From Sipunculus nudus (taxonomy: Eukaryota > Annelida > Sipuncula > Golfingiida > Sipunculidae), in NCBI GenBank assembly GCA_026874595.1, contig CM049311.1:33933676-33997675 (forward strand): a DNA stretch of 64,000 nucleotides. The letters are read 5' to 3'. The position numbers and the translations under genes are program-made. Positions 25,501-38,700 of this stretch are shown piece after piece; positions within the stretch are counted from its first letter, which is position 1; each line of letters opens with the position of its first letter. The notes beneath the pieces were generated by a model. It saw only the letters and a list, made by a program, of their open reading frames with translations, had not been told where the DNA came from and did not search any database.

Positions 25501-28500
25501 AATGATATTTACCAAAAAGAAACCTTCTTATATTACGACCAAAAAAAAACTTTTCAGGATTAAGACATAAACATGTAATATACCTCATTCCTTCGTTTTA
25601 GGCTGTAGCCGAGTCCGTTGGAACTATGCTTGATAAAAGAAACCAAAACGCCTGGCATGAAATCAAAGAGGTATTTTTTTGTTAATACTAGGTTTCATCT
25701 AAATATCTCACATTCATTAACCGGCTACGCATGTTATCAACCGGATAGAGAGTCCCCGGCATACGCAATACGCTTTTCACCAATGTCCGGTGAATTCGGG
25801 TTATACACTAATGTTACTCATTGAACTCATTGACGCAAGGCCCCTGGACGAAGTCGACAAGAATTAGGATTTATGTGGCGTCAATGTTCTCTGTAACTTA
25901 TATCGGCCCGGAATGAAATCAACATGTATCACGTGCACAGTGATGTCACTGTGCTCTTTGACGAACCACTCCTGAAAGATTGGCATCAATAGGACCCTGT
26001 ATGCGTAAGGCTGCCGGCGCATGTGCGCAGTTAAAATATTTCGCTTGAGTACTTCGTGAAAATAGATTAATTGTTAAAGGTGGTTGTATTGATAACATTC
26101 GTGGCCATTCATGAGAATTAATATGAACATGCTTGTTGGGTGTTGATTTGGTATTGGATTTTGGGCAGCCATATTTTCCCTTGGCCTGTATTTTTCCTCA
26201 GGCCGATATTGCCACCCGCAGACCAATCAGGCCTGTTGAAGACATAAGTATTTTTTTTCGAGGTAATTGTATTACAATTAATTAATTAACAATTGACAAG
26301 TACAGGTAATTACTTACATATGTGTGTGCCTTTGTTTTTTTTTCAGGTTGACACTCGCCGTGGTGTACAGGTTGTACAGACAGCTGAGCTTTACGGCACA
26401 ATGTACGCCAGAAGCGTGAAGACAGGGGAAAACAGGTCCATAGAAGCACCGAATCTAAGTAAATATTTCTATGTACTTTGCAAAAATCAAACCATACCAT
26501 GAACAATCATAATAAAGCGTAACTATTTCGTCCTTTCATTTATCCTTATAGGAAGGATTTGATTACAAAAAAGTTTAAATGATATATTATCCCCTCTACG
26601 CAAACTATGCAATTTTCCCGGCAGAAAATGGCGCTGCTGCTTGCACCAATGCTGTGCGCAAAATGCTTACAATACTAATCATGTGACGCTGGTCACGAGG
26701 GTCAAATCTCCCTGCGTGAGCTACCACTAGCACGCTGCCGCCCCCCGGTGTCCCTTTAAATACCTTTATAATATAAAAGGTACTTAAAAGAACCACACCA
26801 GGACGGGCTTCAATTATTTATTACGAAAGTACATAGAACATCTAAACCCATCATAGACATTAAACCGATATCACACATAAGTATGAACACGATACTCGAG
26901 ACTACACAATGATTATAAAATACATACAAATTCATACAATCATATCTAAGATCCCAACCCAACATGCAGTTACTGTTATCACACATAAGTATGAACACGA
27001 TACTCGAGACTACACAATGATTATAAAATACATACAAATTCATACAATCATATCTAAGATCCCAACCCAATATGCAGTTACTGTTAGATGTTAAAACTAA
27101 GTCTATCTGTGGCAGATTTCATCATTGAGAATTTTATATCATTGGTGGGTTTGATGTATTGATACACGGCATCACTTTTCCAATCTCCCATTGTCTTTAC
27201 CATTGCCAAGGGGATGCCCATAGACATGAGCCAGGTGGCTCCCCCTCTACGCAAACTATGTGTATTATAGTTTGTTGATGACAGACCAATATCAACTAAA
27301 GCTTTCAGTAAGCGTATGCCAAATGTGACCTGAGTCAACCCCATAGGGTTCCCTGTTGAATCCCCAATAGCAAAAAGAGGGGCAGTGGACTCATTAAATT
27401 GTACTCTGGAAAGCTGGATAAACTTGACAATGGCAGATACTGGACAGAGTGGACTACCTGGAATATATGGCAGTGTGACCTCATGTACCTTAGCTTTGAA
27501 CTGATTTGATTTCGACTTTGGCACACGCAAAATAGCACCTTTTGCTGTAATAGAAAAGTTTTCTCGTAGTACTGACATGCCGGGATCGGAAAGGGAGCGG
27601 CTGGTGACATTACTGATCCTCAGAAGGCCAAAAAAAGCTGTCAGGCAAACAGCCCATAATTGAAGGTCCCTGATTTCCTGAAGGTTCAAATATGAATGTA
27701 GCTTAAACAAGTGACTAGGAAGGATTGGTGCTTTCTGATTAGGGGGGTCACCTTTGTGTCGCTTAATACCTCCCAGTACAGATTTGATTTCCCATGAAGA
27801 AAGAGGATTCTCAAGGCCAAAATCCAGATGAAGGATTCTAATAATGTTCATATACTGTCTAATTGATGAAATCGCACATCTCCGCGCAAGAAAAGCTGCA
27901 TATCTACAAATGTTTTTGGTGGACACCGGGACTGGCTCACAATCAATTGCTCTACAGAATTTTATATATGACCGAAGGTGCGATCTATATGCAGACTTGG
28001 TTGAAGCAGCGAATAGTTGTGCTCTCCAGTATGAAACTTCATTATCCAGTTCCTCCCGTAACTGTGTTGTCGCGAGGCTTACTGGAAATGTAAAACAATG
28101 ATTGTTTAGTCATATGATCGGCAAAGTTATAAATTGGTGGCAACAAATTCTGACCCACATAAAGACCCTGTATTGCCATAAGAAACTTCTCAATATTATT
28201 ACCATCATGTAAGCGACTTATAAGGTCTGCAATATAGTTATCCATTCCCCGAATGTGGGTACACCTAATAGAAAAGTTAAACCTCAATGATAAAAAGCAG
28301 AGTTCTTTAAGTAAGTTGTTACATACATTTACAGGTGATGCACCCTTATTAATGATAGACATGGCGATTTCACTATCTGTATGCACAATTATCTGTTGAT
28401 TGAGCCACTTGTCACCCCATCGGCGCGCTGCCAACACAATTGATGCAAGCTCTTTAATGTTAATATGCTCTTGACTAAGCTGGGTAATATCAGCCTGCCA

Positions 28501-31500
28501 ATCGACATAGAACCAGTCACCATTGCAGAATGTCCGCCGGCTTGGGTGCTGGCATCTGTGAAAATATGACAAGTTGGCCGAGTGTCCCAAATTAACCGAG
28601 TGTTATTACCTGCAGCTAACCACTTGAACCACCATGCTAGTTCTGAGATTAGACTGTCAAGTCTACATTTATGGTGGGGCATCTTTAGATCTTTAATGAC
28701 ATTAAAACTAGGTCTCAGGTGGGTCCTTCCCCAGGGGATAACATTTGAGGCCCAAGATAATTTTCCTGCCAGTGACTCCAGCTGACGTTTAGAAGCTCTG
28801 GTGCGTTTACTATAATTTTTTAGTAAATTCCTAAGTTGGTTTACCTTTCCAGTCTCAAGAGAAAGAGTACCCCTCGCGGAGTCAATTACCGTCCCCAGGA
28901 AAGTTATCCTAGTTGTGGGGTCACACGCTTTTTTCCAATTTATGTGAAAACCCAACCTACGCAATAATGTCAACAAACAGTTATACCCACACAAGCAATT
29001 ATTTAATGAGTCTCCTATTATCAGGAAATCATCAAGATATACCACCAGTTTGAAGCCTCGTCTCTCCATCATCCGTTTAACAGCCTGTGTTATACGGTGA
29101 AATATTTCTGGACTTTTACGAGCCCCGAAGGGTAATTTTGTATCAACCAATGTAACAGGGACTTCGTTATCATGAAAAGTCCACTGGAGACCTGTAAGGG
29201 GGAAAATTTGTAGGGTGTATCGGCACGCACCTATAAGCCGATTGCAGGTCAACCTTTGCCATATAGCTCCCCTGCTGAATAATTTCTAATGCATTTTGTA
29301 CAGAGTCATATTGAAAAGGACACTTTTCCACAAAATCATTTACTGCTCTACCATGGGGGCGACTAAAATCATGTACAAGTCGTATTCCACCGTCCGACTT
29401 CGGTACGGCAGAGAGTGCACTAATTATCAAAGGGTCTAGTGCAGGGCAAATGTAATTGCCATTCTCAATTTCAGATACTATTTGCCTTTCTACTTTCATT
29501 TTATTTGCTTGACAAATTGCTGATTTACTATTGGTTGTCTTAACTCTTTGAATATTTTTTACAGTTGGACTATCAATAATGTTAAAGCCCTCAGCGAGGC
29601 CTGCAAGTATAAAGTCTCTATCTTTATCATACAAAAGTTCATCTGACCACACTCCAATCCGTTCTGTCAAGGTTGAGTACACCTGGCACTGGGGCAGTCA
29701 GTAGGGTCTTGGTACTTGGTGCATAGGGGTTGGCTGAACCGACTGTGGTTGAGTGTTCTGTCTAGGATCACTATTCATTGTTGTCTTGTTCTGCGCAGGT
29801 TGCTTATGAAAATAGTCCCCATGCGTCTGAGAAAAACATGTCAGACAGACATGTGCATATCGACACTGCCTTAATGCGCAACCATTTCTCCCGTTAAATC
29901 TCTCACACACAATGCGGCCAGAGGCAGGGTCGTATTTATTATGTCTCGACCTTAGACCACCAGCGGATCCATTGCTTGGCGCTATTTTGTTTTTGTCTCC
30001 TGATTGTCTAATTAGGAGTTGCATTAGAAAAGGGCTGTCCGCTCCCCAAGTAAACCCCATCGCAGCCTGGGATTTTCTATATTGTGCATCGTATTAAAGT
30101 ACAGACGGCCAGGAGAAGGACTGTCCTATACAGGCAATCTTTGTAAGATAAGCGATGTAATTCATTACGTACACTAAGTCAGCTCCATCTTTTGCCACCA
30201 TCTCTTTTAAGATCTTTAAACTCCCCTAAAAAAATTGAAGGGGGCTAAGCCTGTCCATTGGTACCCTTTTTTCCGATAAGGACAATTCGAAGTCCCCTAC
30301 CTTGATGGGCTGGTGATTGGCATCACGCACCGTGTATTGTTGGCCGAACATAACATAGTCCCTCACGTCTCTGTGTTTAACTTTACTGCAGGGGTCAGCG
30401 CTGAGCGAAAATGGGTCGAAATAGCTCTTACCTCCGTTTCCGCTCGGAATATTATCACGCGGGCCGGTCTTATGGTCTGTCATCTCCAAGAGTTGGCAGA
30501 GCTTCGAGTAGTCCAGCTCGCCACTACCTGTGTGGTGATTTTCAAGCGAAAAGGTATTCTGTTGGGGCTGCTGGATGGGCGCTGCCATGTCAGTTGCACC
30601 GTCGTCAGCGAATTCACCAAAAGGCTGCGGTGCCCCGAGATTTCCCGGGGATGGGTCGTTGGTTTTGAGGTGTGCTTTGCAGTCCCGGTCTTTTGTATCC
30701 TGGTCTGTTTTTTGCTTAGAAGACAAGTTCTCTTGCAGCGACGCGACAGCTTCCTGTAAAAGCAATATTTGTCCAAGCGACAACGCTTTGCCGAAATGCT
30801 TTTGAACGAGAGCTTCTGTTAGCATTTTACAACTCCTAAGTGAGGTGAACCCCGCCTCACTTAAAATGGTTACACAGTCCTCCGATAGTTCGTTATCCTC
30901 AATCCATTTACTAAAAGTCGACATTTTTACAGAGGACGCGAGTTAACACTATAATGACCAGTTTGACACTGTCTGAAAACTTAGTAAAAGCAAATTTTCC
31001 CGGCAGAAAATGGCGCTGCTGCTTGCACCAATGCTGTGCGCAAAATGCTTACAATACTAATCATGTGACGCTGGTCACGAGGGTCAAATCTCCCTGCGTG
31101 AGCTACCACTAGCACGCTGCCGCCCCCCGGTGTCCCTTTAAATACCTTTATAATATAAAAGGTACTTAAAAGAACCACACCAGGACGGGCTTCAATTATT
31201 TATTACGAAAGTACATAGAACATCTAAACCCATCATAGACATTAAACTTTATAATATAAAAGGTACATATTTTAATATGTATAATTGAATATGGTTCATC
31301 ATAATTTAATGTTATTTAAGCCTTCAAATTCCTGGCATTCACTACTTTGATAAATAAATAATTGTCATTCCATGCTGCAGGGAATACTTCTTGTGTCGGA
31401 TAGAGAAGATGCATTCTTATCCCGTATTATTTTATTTCATTACTTTCATTACCGTATTATATTTTCGTTGTAAGATCACTATATTTTCATCATTCCAGTG

Positions 31501-34500
31501 ATGCAAGTTAAATCTTCAAATGTAAGCCAGGAGCTGAGCGACATCTGTTTCCCTCTCCCTGGGTCTCAGGTTCCTGATTGGGTGAAAGCTGGCGGTATCG
31601 TACGAGTAAATCTGATCAAAGAGATAGCAGGTATTTAGACGTACAATACATTGTGTCAATGGTCAGGAGATACCATAGTAGATTCATTTATTTTTTACGT
31701 AAGAAGAAGATAAGATTATGATTATCAGTACAATAAAAAGTACAACTTAAAATACAAAGAAACTGATAAAGAAACTATACATCCGATAATTGCGATAAAG
31801 GTAAGCACAATATGATTAATATACTGAACGCAAAAATTAAAAGAATACGTTCTCAGACGAGCTTCCTTGTGAAATAACAATGCTACAATCATATTGATTT
31901 ATTCGCTGATCTTTTTCTTGTCCGTTCTTTTAACAAAACGCAAATCTTGATGGGGATCATAAAAAATTATGATCAGAGTAAAACATTTTTATTTATCAGG
32001 GGATTTTTTATAGCTTCAATGCTCCTTTATATCAGGTTTTCACGAAATAAAATGTAATTAATGTCTCACACATATATTTCCTGCAGAGAATTCTGGGAGC
32101 AGCAAAGTTTCTGTAGCCAGCAACATGTACAGGACGGCAAACACAGTATTCCCATTGGACGTGTATGCTAATTCATTATTTTTCCTTAACTGTTATTTGA
32201 TCAAAATGTGTACCAATACTTTTGGAGCATATACCTGTAATGAATGCTCCAAGTATGACGTCTGAAAATATAATGTTAAACCAGAAAACTGCATTCTATT
32301 GAACGCAAGCCAAATGATATCTAGTAATGCCATGAATTGTACATGGTCAGCGTACCCATACATTTAAATTATAGTGGGGACACAAGTTTTGTTTCATGCA
32401 CAGTTTGAGGGATCATTGGATATTTTGCATGATCTCCCTGTCAGAGGGGGAGGGGGCGAGTCCCGTCAGCTTTCTGCACATATTCTGCCCATATTGCCAG
32501 GTTCATTCGTGCATAACTGATATGTGACTATTCCTTGATGTCTTTCCTGGATCCGGATGATGTACCGGACTCACACCAAAATCTAATTGATTCTTTATTG
32601 GCCCATTTCCAAAATGTCTTGAAAATGTCATGAGATTCCGATGATGATTGCATGAGTTTTGTTGTGAACAAACACACAAACAAACACACCCTCACACACC
32701 GACGAGGATGAAGGTATACCCTGCTATCCAAGGCAATGAGTAATTTCTTCCTGGAAAAGCTCTTTTATTGGTTCTAAATTTACTTTGAACCTCAGTGGTT
32801 GTTTTTCATTATCCGTGCCTCGCACTTAGAGATAGTGATATACATGCTTTCACAATGCAAGTAATGGCAGCATTAGTATGTAAGGTTTGGAATATAAGTA
32901 TGTTTTATTACGATTCTCACATGTATAATAACCTCTCTTACTCATGCATTACTTTGCCTACAAAGGATACTTAATAATTTCCAATATATTACAGCGTATA
33001 CCCGGGAGTAACCATATCTGGAGTGAGGCCTGTAATGTCGGTGTCATTCGCGGAGCTAAATTTCTCGTCAGAGTTCGAAACTCCTCTGCTCCTATCGTTT
33101 TATGATACCAGTTCCCAGGTAGATTATGTTTTGCGTACTGGCCTAAAATAATATAAAAGTTTTAACTTCCTTAAAATAGTTTATAATTTAGTTCAATGGT
33201 GAACATTTTTTTTTGCAATTTTTGTTAATTGTAACATCGTCAGAAAGACAATTTCCAAGAAAACCAAAATATAAAAAAATGCTTCTATATCAATAAAGAG
33301 ATTTTTATTTTGTTACCTGAAAAGACGATTTTTTATTATATTCACAAGGACATTCAGACTCGTTCAAGAACTACATCTTGTGGCTTTTGGCAAGCTGATT
33401 TCAATGAGTAAGTGAAATTTTTAAGTATTATTTTTAATTTGCTCCTCGACACGCGAGTTGCGTTTACAAAAACATGCAATTCATAAATAGCCGCATGATG
33501 GCAGAGTTCCTCAGCAGAACTATGTATCTTAAGTTTCATTCATTTAATGCAACCATTCAAATATATCACCTGTATCATTTTTATTTAAAAATCAAAAGGT
33601 TTTAAGCTTGTTATATAGTTTGTATGAGTTGGTTTGTTTAGAGATACCCGGGAATAATAAATGAAGTAAAACAATGTTAACAAAAAGACAGTTTTATCTG
33701 AGTTGGAGTTATAACCGGTATATTATATTATATTATATTATATTATATCTACATTATTCTTCAGGTCCGGTGCGTGGTCAGACTACGGCTGCAGTAGACT
33801 AATAAAAGACAGATACATAGAATGTCGTTGTAATCATACAACTAACTTTGCAATTCTTATAGAACCAGACTCGGGGCTGGTAAGTTGCATTATATAAAGT
33901 CATCGTAAAATATACTTGTATTCAAGGCTTACTCTCAATGAATAGATTTATAGTAATGCTTAAGTAGTGAAAATGAGTTTGGTGTTTACACAGAACACCG
34001 ACGTTTTCAAGCGATTGTTGTGTGGTACAGTGGGTGGTTCTGTAACAATATAAATGTTTTAAACCAAAAACGGACTTTCGTATTTGTTTTTATTTTATTG
34101 AAACGGGCTTAAATCTTAATGGTTGAAGTCGAAATCTCTAATTTTCGAACTTATAAGTCAGTTTATTGAAACCCTCCCTGTTATCATTGAAAGAGTAACA
34201 TATTGTTGCTATCACTTCCATAAGAATAACTATGCTAAGGTAACATCTAAATACGTTAACGACAGTTAACCCCTCCAATAAATACGGTATAACATAAGAA
34301 ACATTATGTTCACATTTGTATCTTGTTTTAAAAATCAAACATCTAAACCATTGCTTCCCCAGTTGTGCGTATGACATATTTAATAGAGAGCAACCCACAC
34401 TTTCAGACAAATCATGCCTTGAACTTGGTGAGTCTTGTTGGACTGACTTTGTCCGTCGTTGGGCTCGGTATAACCATTCTGATTCACCTGCTCCTATGGA

Positions 34501-35725
34501 AGTGAGTTTAGGGAATCTAATGCTTTGCTACATCCGGAAAATGCCACTGTAGATCATATAAGATGTGAATTGCGTGAGAAAAAAACCTAAGGGTGTACTA
34601 TGTGAGCAGATTAACTGGGTCAGCTGTTTGACATGTAAACTCGTACTACATCGTACTAATACGTTTTTCCCTTATACTTTCGTTGTTTTAAGGTCATACA
34701 TTCCCACTACAGGTGAACCATTGAATAAAAATTCATTCTTATTTGTGGAATATTTAATTTAGATAGTATATGAAGCTTATTTAAATTTTCAGCTTAAAGT
34801 TCAAAATGGTAAAACCTACCTTCAGTATCAAATTACATGTACGTCATGTGTAATGATCAGCACTTATTTCAGGAACCTCGGCTCCCACGCGGCAGTGGTT
34901 CTGTTGAATTTATGTTTGTCGCTATTGACTGCAAATTTACTATTCATGTTTGGCGTCCGGCAGGTTACACCTCGGGTAAGGAATCAGTTTATTATGTGCA
35001 ATTATGCAATGGACAAAAAGATGGAGTATAATTTACATATGCATTTGTTATTTTATCCATATCTCTAATGAATCAGTGCTTTATCAAACTGAGGGTGCAT
35101 GTAAGAACGCTATATTTTTAGGACTAGGGTATTATTATTTGGCTAATCTTTGGGGCTTTCGTGATGCATCCGGGCCATTAAGATTGTTGATGGCTCTGAC
35201 AGGGATAATCTTCAGAAACAATTTAGTTCTTCCTTCCAAATACTTGGTATACAGTGCCTTAAAGAAATAAGAAATTTGGAACATCTGAATTATTCTATTC
35301 AAATTAATTCAGTTAAAACTTGTCACAATTATACAGGCTTAAGGATAATAATAATAATAATGATAATAATTATTATTATTATTATTATTAATATTATTAT
35401 AAGTATTATTAGTATTGTTATTGTTATTGTTATCATTATTATTATTATTACACAAAAAATCATAATAGTAATAATAATAGAAGAGTAATAATAATACTTA
35501 AAAGGTATAATAGTAACAATAATAATAATAATCATAATCATAATAATGATAATTATTATATTTATTATTATTATGTTTTTATTATAAGTATCATTTAAAT
35601 TAATATTATTATCATTATTGCTGTCATCGCCATTCTTCTTCTTCTTCTTTCTCTTATTCTTATTATTATTACTGCTACAACTACTACTACTGCTTCTACT
35701 CTACAACTACTGTTAATACATACTA

Positions 35726-35774
<49 letters not shown>

Positions 35775-38700
35775 TATAATCATAATAATAATGTTAATAT
35801 AAACATTAACAGGAATCCTTTGCATGCATACCGAGTCAAATGTAAAAATAAATATGAAAACTGACGAGACCATTTCTAATGATACCAAGTCATAGCAATC
35901 TGTACATTCAAGTTTTTTGTTTTCAGTTACATTATTCCAGATGTAGAGACATAACAGTATCGATCAGCATTTTACACATATACACAAGTAAGCAAGCAAG
36001 TTAATATGATATTTGTAAATAAATCAACAAGATTATAAATATGACACATCATTTGCACATTTCAGATTGGCTGTCAGATCATAGCGCTCGCCCTGCATCT
36101 GTTCTTTATGGCTTCGTTCTGCTTGATGCTGGCAGAGGGCGTGTACTGTTTGATCATTGTGGTCGCTGTGTTCCACGAGTGGCGACGCCGGGAGACTGTA
36201 GGGCTGGTTGCCGCGGCCTGGGGTAGCTTTGTCAATTAAACAGTTATAAAATATTCTTTGCAATATAAATACGTGCATGTAGTATTTATACCATATAAAG
36301 TATGCTTTATCAGGTTTAAACTTTAATATAAAATATATATTAACATGGAATATACCGTAATTTAGCAAATTGCCGCGTCCTTAATACAGAGCGCCACGCT
36401 CAGTGTTATACAATGATATAATCCATTAATAATTAATCATAAAGGCAGACGAGTTATGGGATGATTTATTAAAAGATTTAGCTGAAAAAAAAATAAAAAT
36501 TTTCAGGATTGGCCATTATTACCGTGTTAATCACGGTCCTTTCCACTGGAGGTCAAGGATACGGTGGCCAGCAACAGTAAGTCTCATAAAAGCCGGGTTT
36601 GTTCATTTAGTCTACAATGCACACCGTGTTGTATTATTATGCGTCAATGGATAGTTCTTATTTGTAAAGAATTCTAACATTCATGGTCTGTGTCTTTCTA
36701 ATCTAATAATAATCATATATATATATATATGAATATATATATATGAGTTATATATATATATATATATATAATATATAATACATATATATATATATAATAT
36801 ATATATATATGATACTCTATCAACAACCTCTCCTCAGGGATATAGTAAACGCTGAATTCAAACCCCGTTTCTATAACCATGAGGGAGTAACATGTTAATG
36901 ATTACAGTGCTTAATTAGACACGGCGAAATTTTCACTTTTAATGTGTTTATAACACTGACATATTGTACATCCAGATAGAAATATTCATGTTTAAAAGTA
37001 CATATAACTATATTGCACATAAATTAAAAATGAAATTCTGAATTAATCCATATACTTCTAACTTTGCAGCTGTTGGCTCCAGGCAGGCAGTAATGCTCTG
37101 TTCGGTTTCATAATACCTCTGGCTATCATAATTCTGGTAAATATTAAGACTGTAGACATTATATATTTTAGCGATAATTCAAGGGAACAATTAAAGTATA
37201 TTGTTATAACAAAATACACTGTAGTGCTTAAGGCTGAGCTTAAAATCCATACCGGAACATGAGTGAGGCTAATGTCCTAATTACGTTAATGACTGTTATC
37301 ATCACAGTGAAAACTCGAAATTACGACCACTACGGAACCTCGATAAAGTGGTTTCATTTCCTGGGTGGTCGTCTAAACGAGGTCGAATATAAAAAGCAAA
37401 AAAATGGACCGTGGAAATGTGGTATTTACATTTTGCTGACCACCAGAATGTTTAAGATTTTCTCTGCATATTTCTTTGGAGGTATTCATATGGTTTTAAT
37501 AATTCTCACTTTATTAATTGAAGGTTAACCTCATCACTTTGGTGGTTGTATTGTGCAAAGCTATGAATATTCGTGTAAACAACACGAGACGGAAGAAAGC
37601 AAGGTTTGTATCTCCTTTATTTTTTGCTAGTATGCTTTATAAGTGTGTCTTTGGCCTTATAGCTGGACATTTTATATTTCTTATTTTGTTGCTCACCACA
37701 TTGGGAAAGCAAGTGTTTGTTTTTGAAATAAGCAAAGAACAGTCTGTATAAGTATCTCACCTGTGATTCTAGTAGTAAGGAAGCAGGTAGCCAATCTATA
37801 TATGAATCTGCTTACACCTACCAGCTACATCTATGGATCTATAAACACACGTCAGCCGTTGTTAAAAGTTTTAAACAATAAGCAGTATGGACGTTTGATA
37901 GACAGACCCTTGTTTAATTTAAACAAAATTTAAATTATATTTTTGAAATTAATTACGAATAGATTCTATAAGCAGATTGAACCAGCATTCATCAGACTGC
38001 ATGTGTTATCAAACAGAATGATAACACAATATCTTATAAAACAACAGTGCACATCCCCAGTTCAGCGTTCACCAACGTTCAACTTTTTTTCAGTGTGTGT
38101 TACTTTTATCATAGATCCAAATTATAGATATATAACCAAAATGTACCAGGAAAAATAGCAAACATTGTTGTCAGGTATCGTTTAATAATATAAATGACAT
38201 TATATCTTTGAACGAAGAGATCAGCTGCATATATAATGTCAAAACTTAATCGGTGTTTGTCTTTACGTCCGTTACAAAGGTCAGTTGTATGGAACCTCAT
38301 GGTCTTGTTGCCGTTACTCGGAGTCACGTGGATCTTCGGGTTCCTGACCATCTCTGTAACCCTTAGAACGAGGCTGGTCTTCCAGTGGATTTTCAGCATA
38401 GCTAACTCTCTTCAGGTAAAACATTGGTTTGTATATACAGTAAATGTAGACATATCATTATTGAATTAAGTATGAAAAACGTCTGTTCTGTGTCCTGTTA
38501 AAACTGTGTATGTCAAATAGAAAAGTATCCTTGTCATCTAGTTTTAATTTGTCGAATTGTTTATGTTGCTCAGTACATATATCTGTTCTCCTTTTTTTCA
38601 CAGGGGGTGTTCATATTCATAACGAATTGCGTCATCAACCCCAAGGTAAGTCCGAAGGGAAACTCGCATACCTTAACCTAAGAATGTAAACCGATTGAAT

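Larger units (their letters stand above)
26611..31247 (-). mobile_element. Ngaro/DIRS-type tyrosine-recombinase retrotransposon (defective)
   Basis: A 4637-bp element inserted antisense in a GAIN-region intron. On the minus strand the order is terminal repeat, gag-like frame, reverse transcriptase and RNase H, tyrosine recombinase, a 108-bp tandem repeat, terminal repeat. The direct terminal repeats and lack of an integrase or methyltransferase domain fit Ngaro better than DIRS proper, which has inverted repeats. The two 255-bp repeats look identical, yet gag has in-frame stops and pol has frameshifts. This copy is therefore unlikely to be autonomous, although it may have been mobilised recently. 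Frameshifts near homopolymers could be assembly error. Confidence 0.85.
24451..33879 (+). other. GAIN domain and GPS (exons 16-23)
   Basis: Exons 24451-24657, 25602-25670, 26347-26458, 31499-31630, 32087-32162, 32995-33118, 33358-33407 and 33765-33879. The helical part ('ADRILEGGGANDTGKVEAV') is followed by beta-rich GAIN sequence ('VRVNLIKEIA', 'VYPGVTISGVRPVMSVSF'). The GPS is 'CGFWQADFNE', then 'SGAWSDYGCSRL', then 'ECRCNHTTNFAIL', with the four expected Cys and two Trp. Residues about 1608-1902. Family GPS sites usually read HL|T or HL|S; here the tripeptide is H-T-T, so self-cleavage may be altered. The first exon ends at a GC donor (CAG|GCACGT). One intron holds a whole retrotransposon. 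Confidence 0.85.
34407..38645 (+). other. Seven-transmembrane core (exons 24-31)
   Basis: Exons 34407-34501 (TM1, 'ALNLVSLVGLTLSVVGLGIT'), 34873-34975 (TM2, 'VVLLNLCLSLLTANLLFMFG'), 36066-36222 (TM3 and ICL2, 'IGCQIIALALHLFFMASFCL'), 36507-36576 (TM4), 37070-37136 (TM5, 'HCWLQAGSNALFGFIIPLA'), 37524-37603 (TM5 end and ICL3), 38280-38415 (TM6, 'LLPLLGVTWIFGF', and TM7 start, 'FQWIFSIANSLQ') and 38604-38645 ('GVFIFITNCVINPK'). These are signatures of the adhesion (B2) GPCR class. Cys in TM3 and in 'CWL' can form the conserved disulfide. The TM2 exon could alternatively end 12 nt earlier at cag|gttaca; I chose the stronger cgg|gtaagg. Confidence 0.9.

Noticed and set aside
35276-35888. Isoleucine-rich open frames on both strands
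   Set aside because: They are translations of ATT/AAT microsatellites.
37290-37400. Third copy of the TA-linked dispersed repeat ('ggtggtcgtctaaacgaggt')
   Set aside because: The wording is similar, but too few blocks match the copies at 48360 and 50636 to call it the same family.
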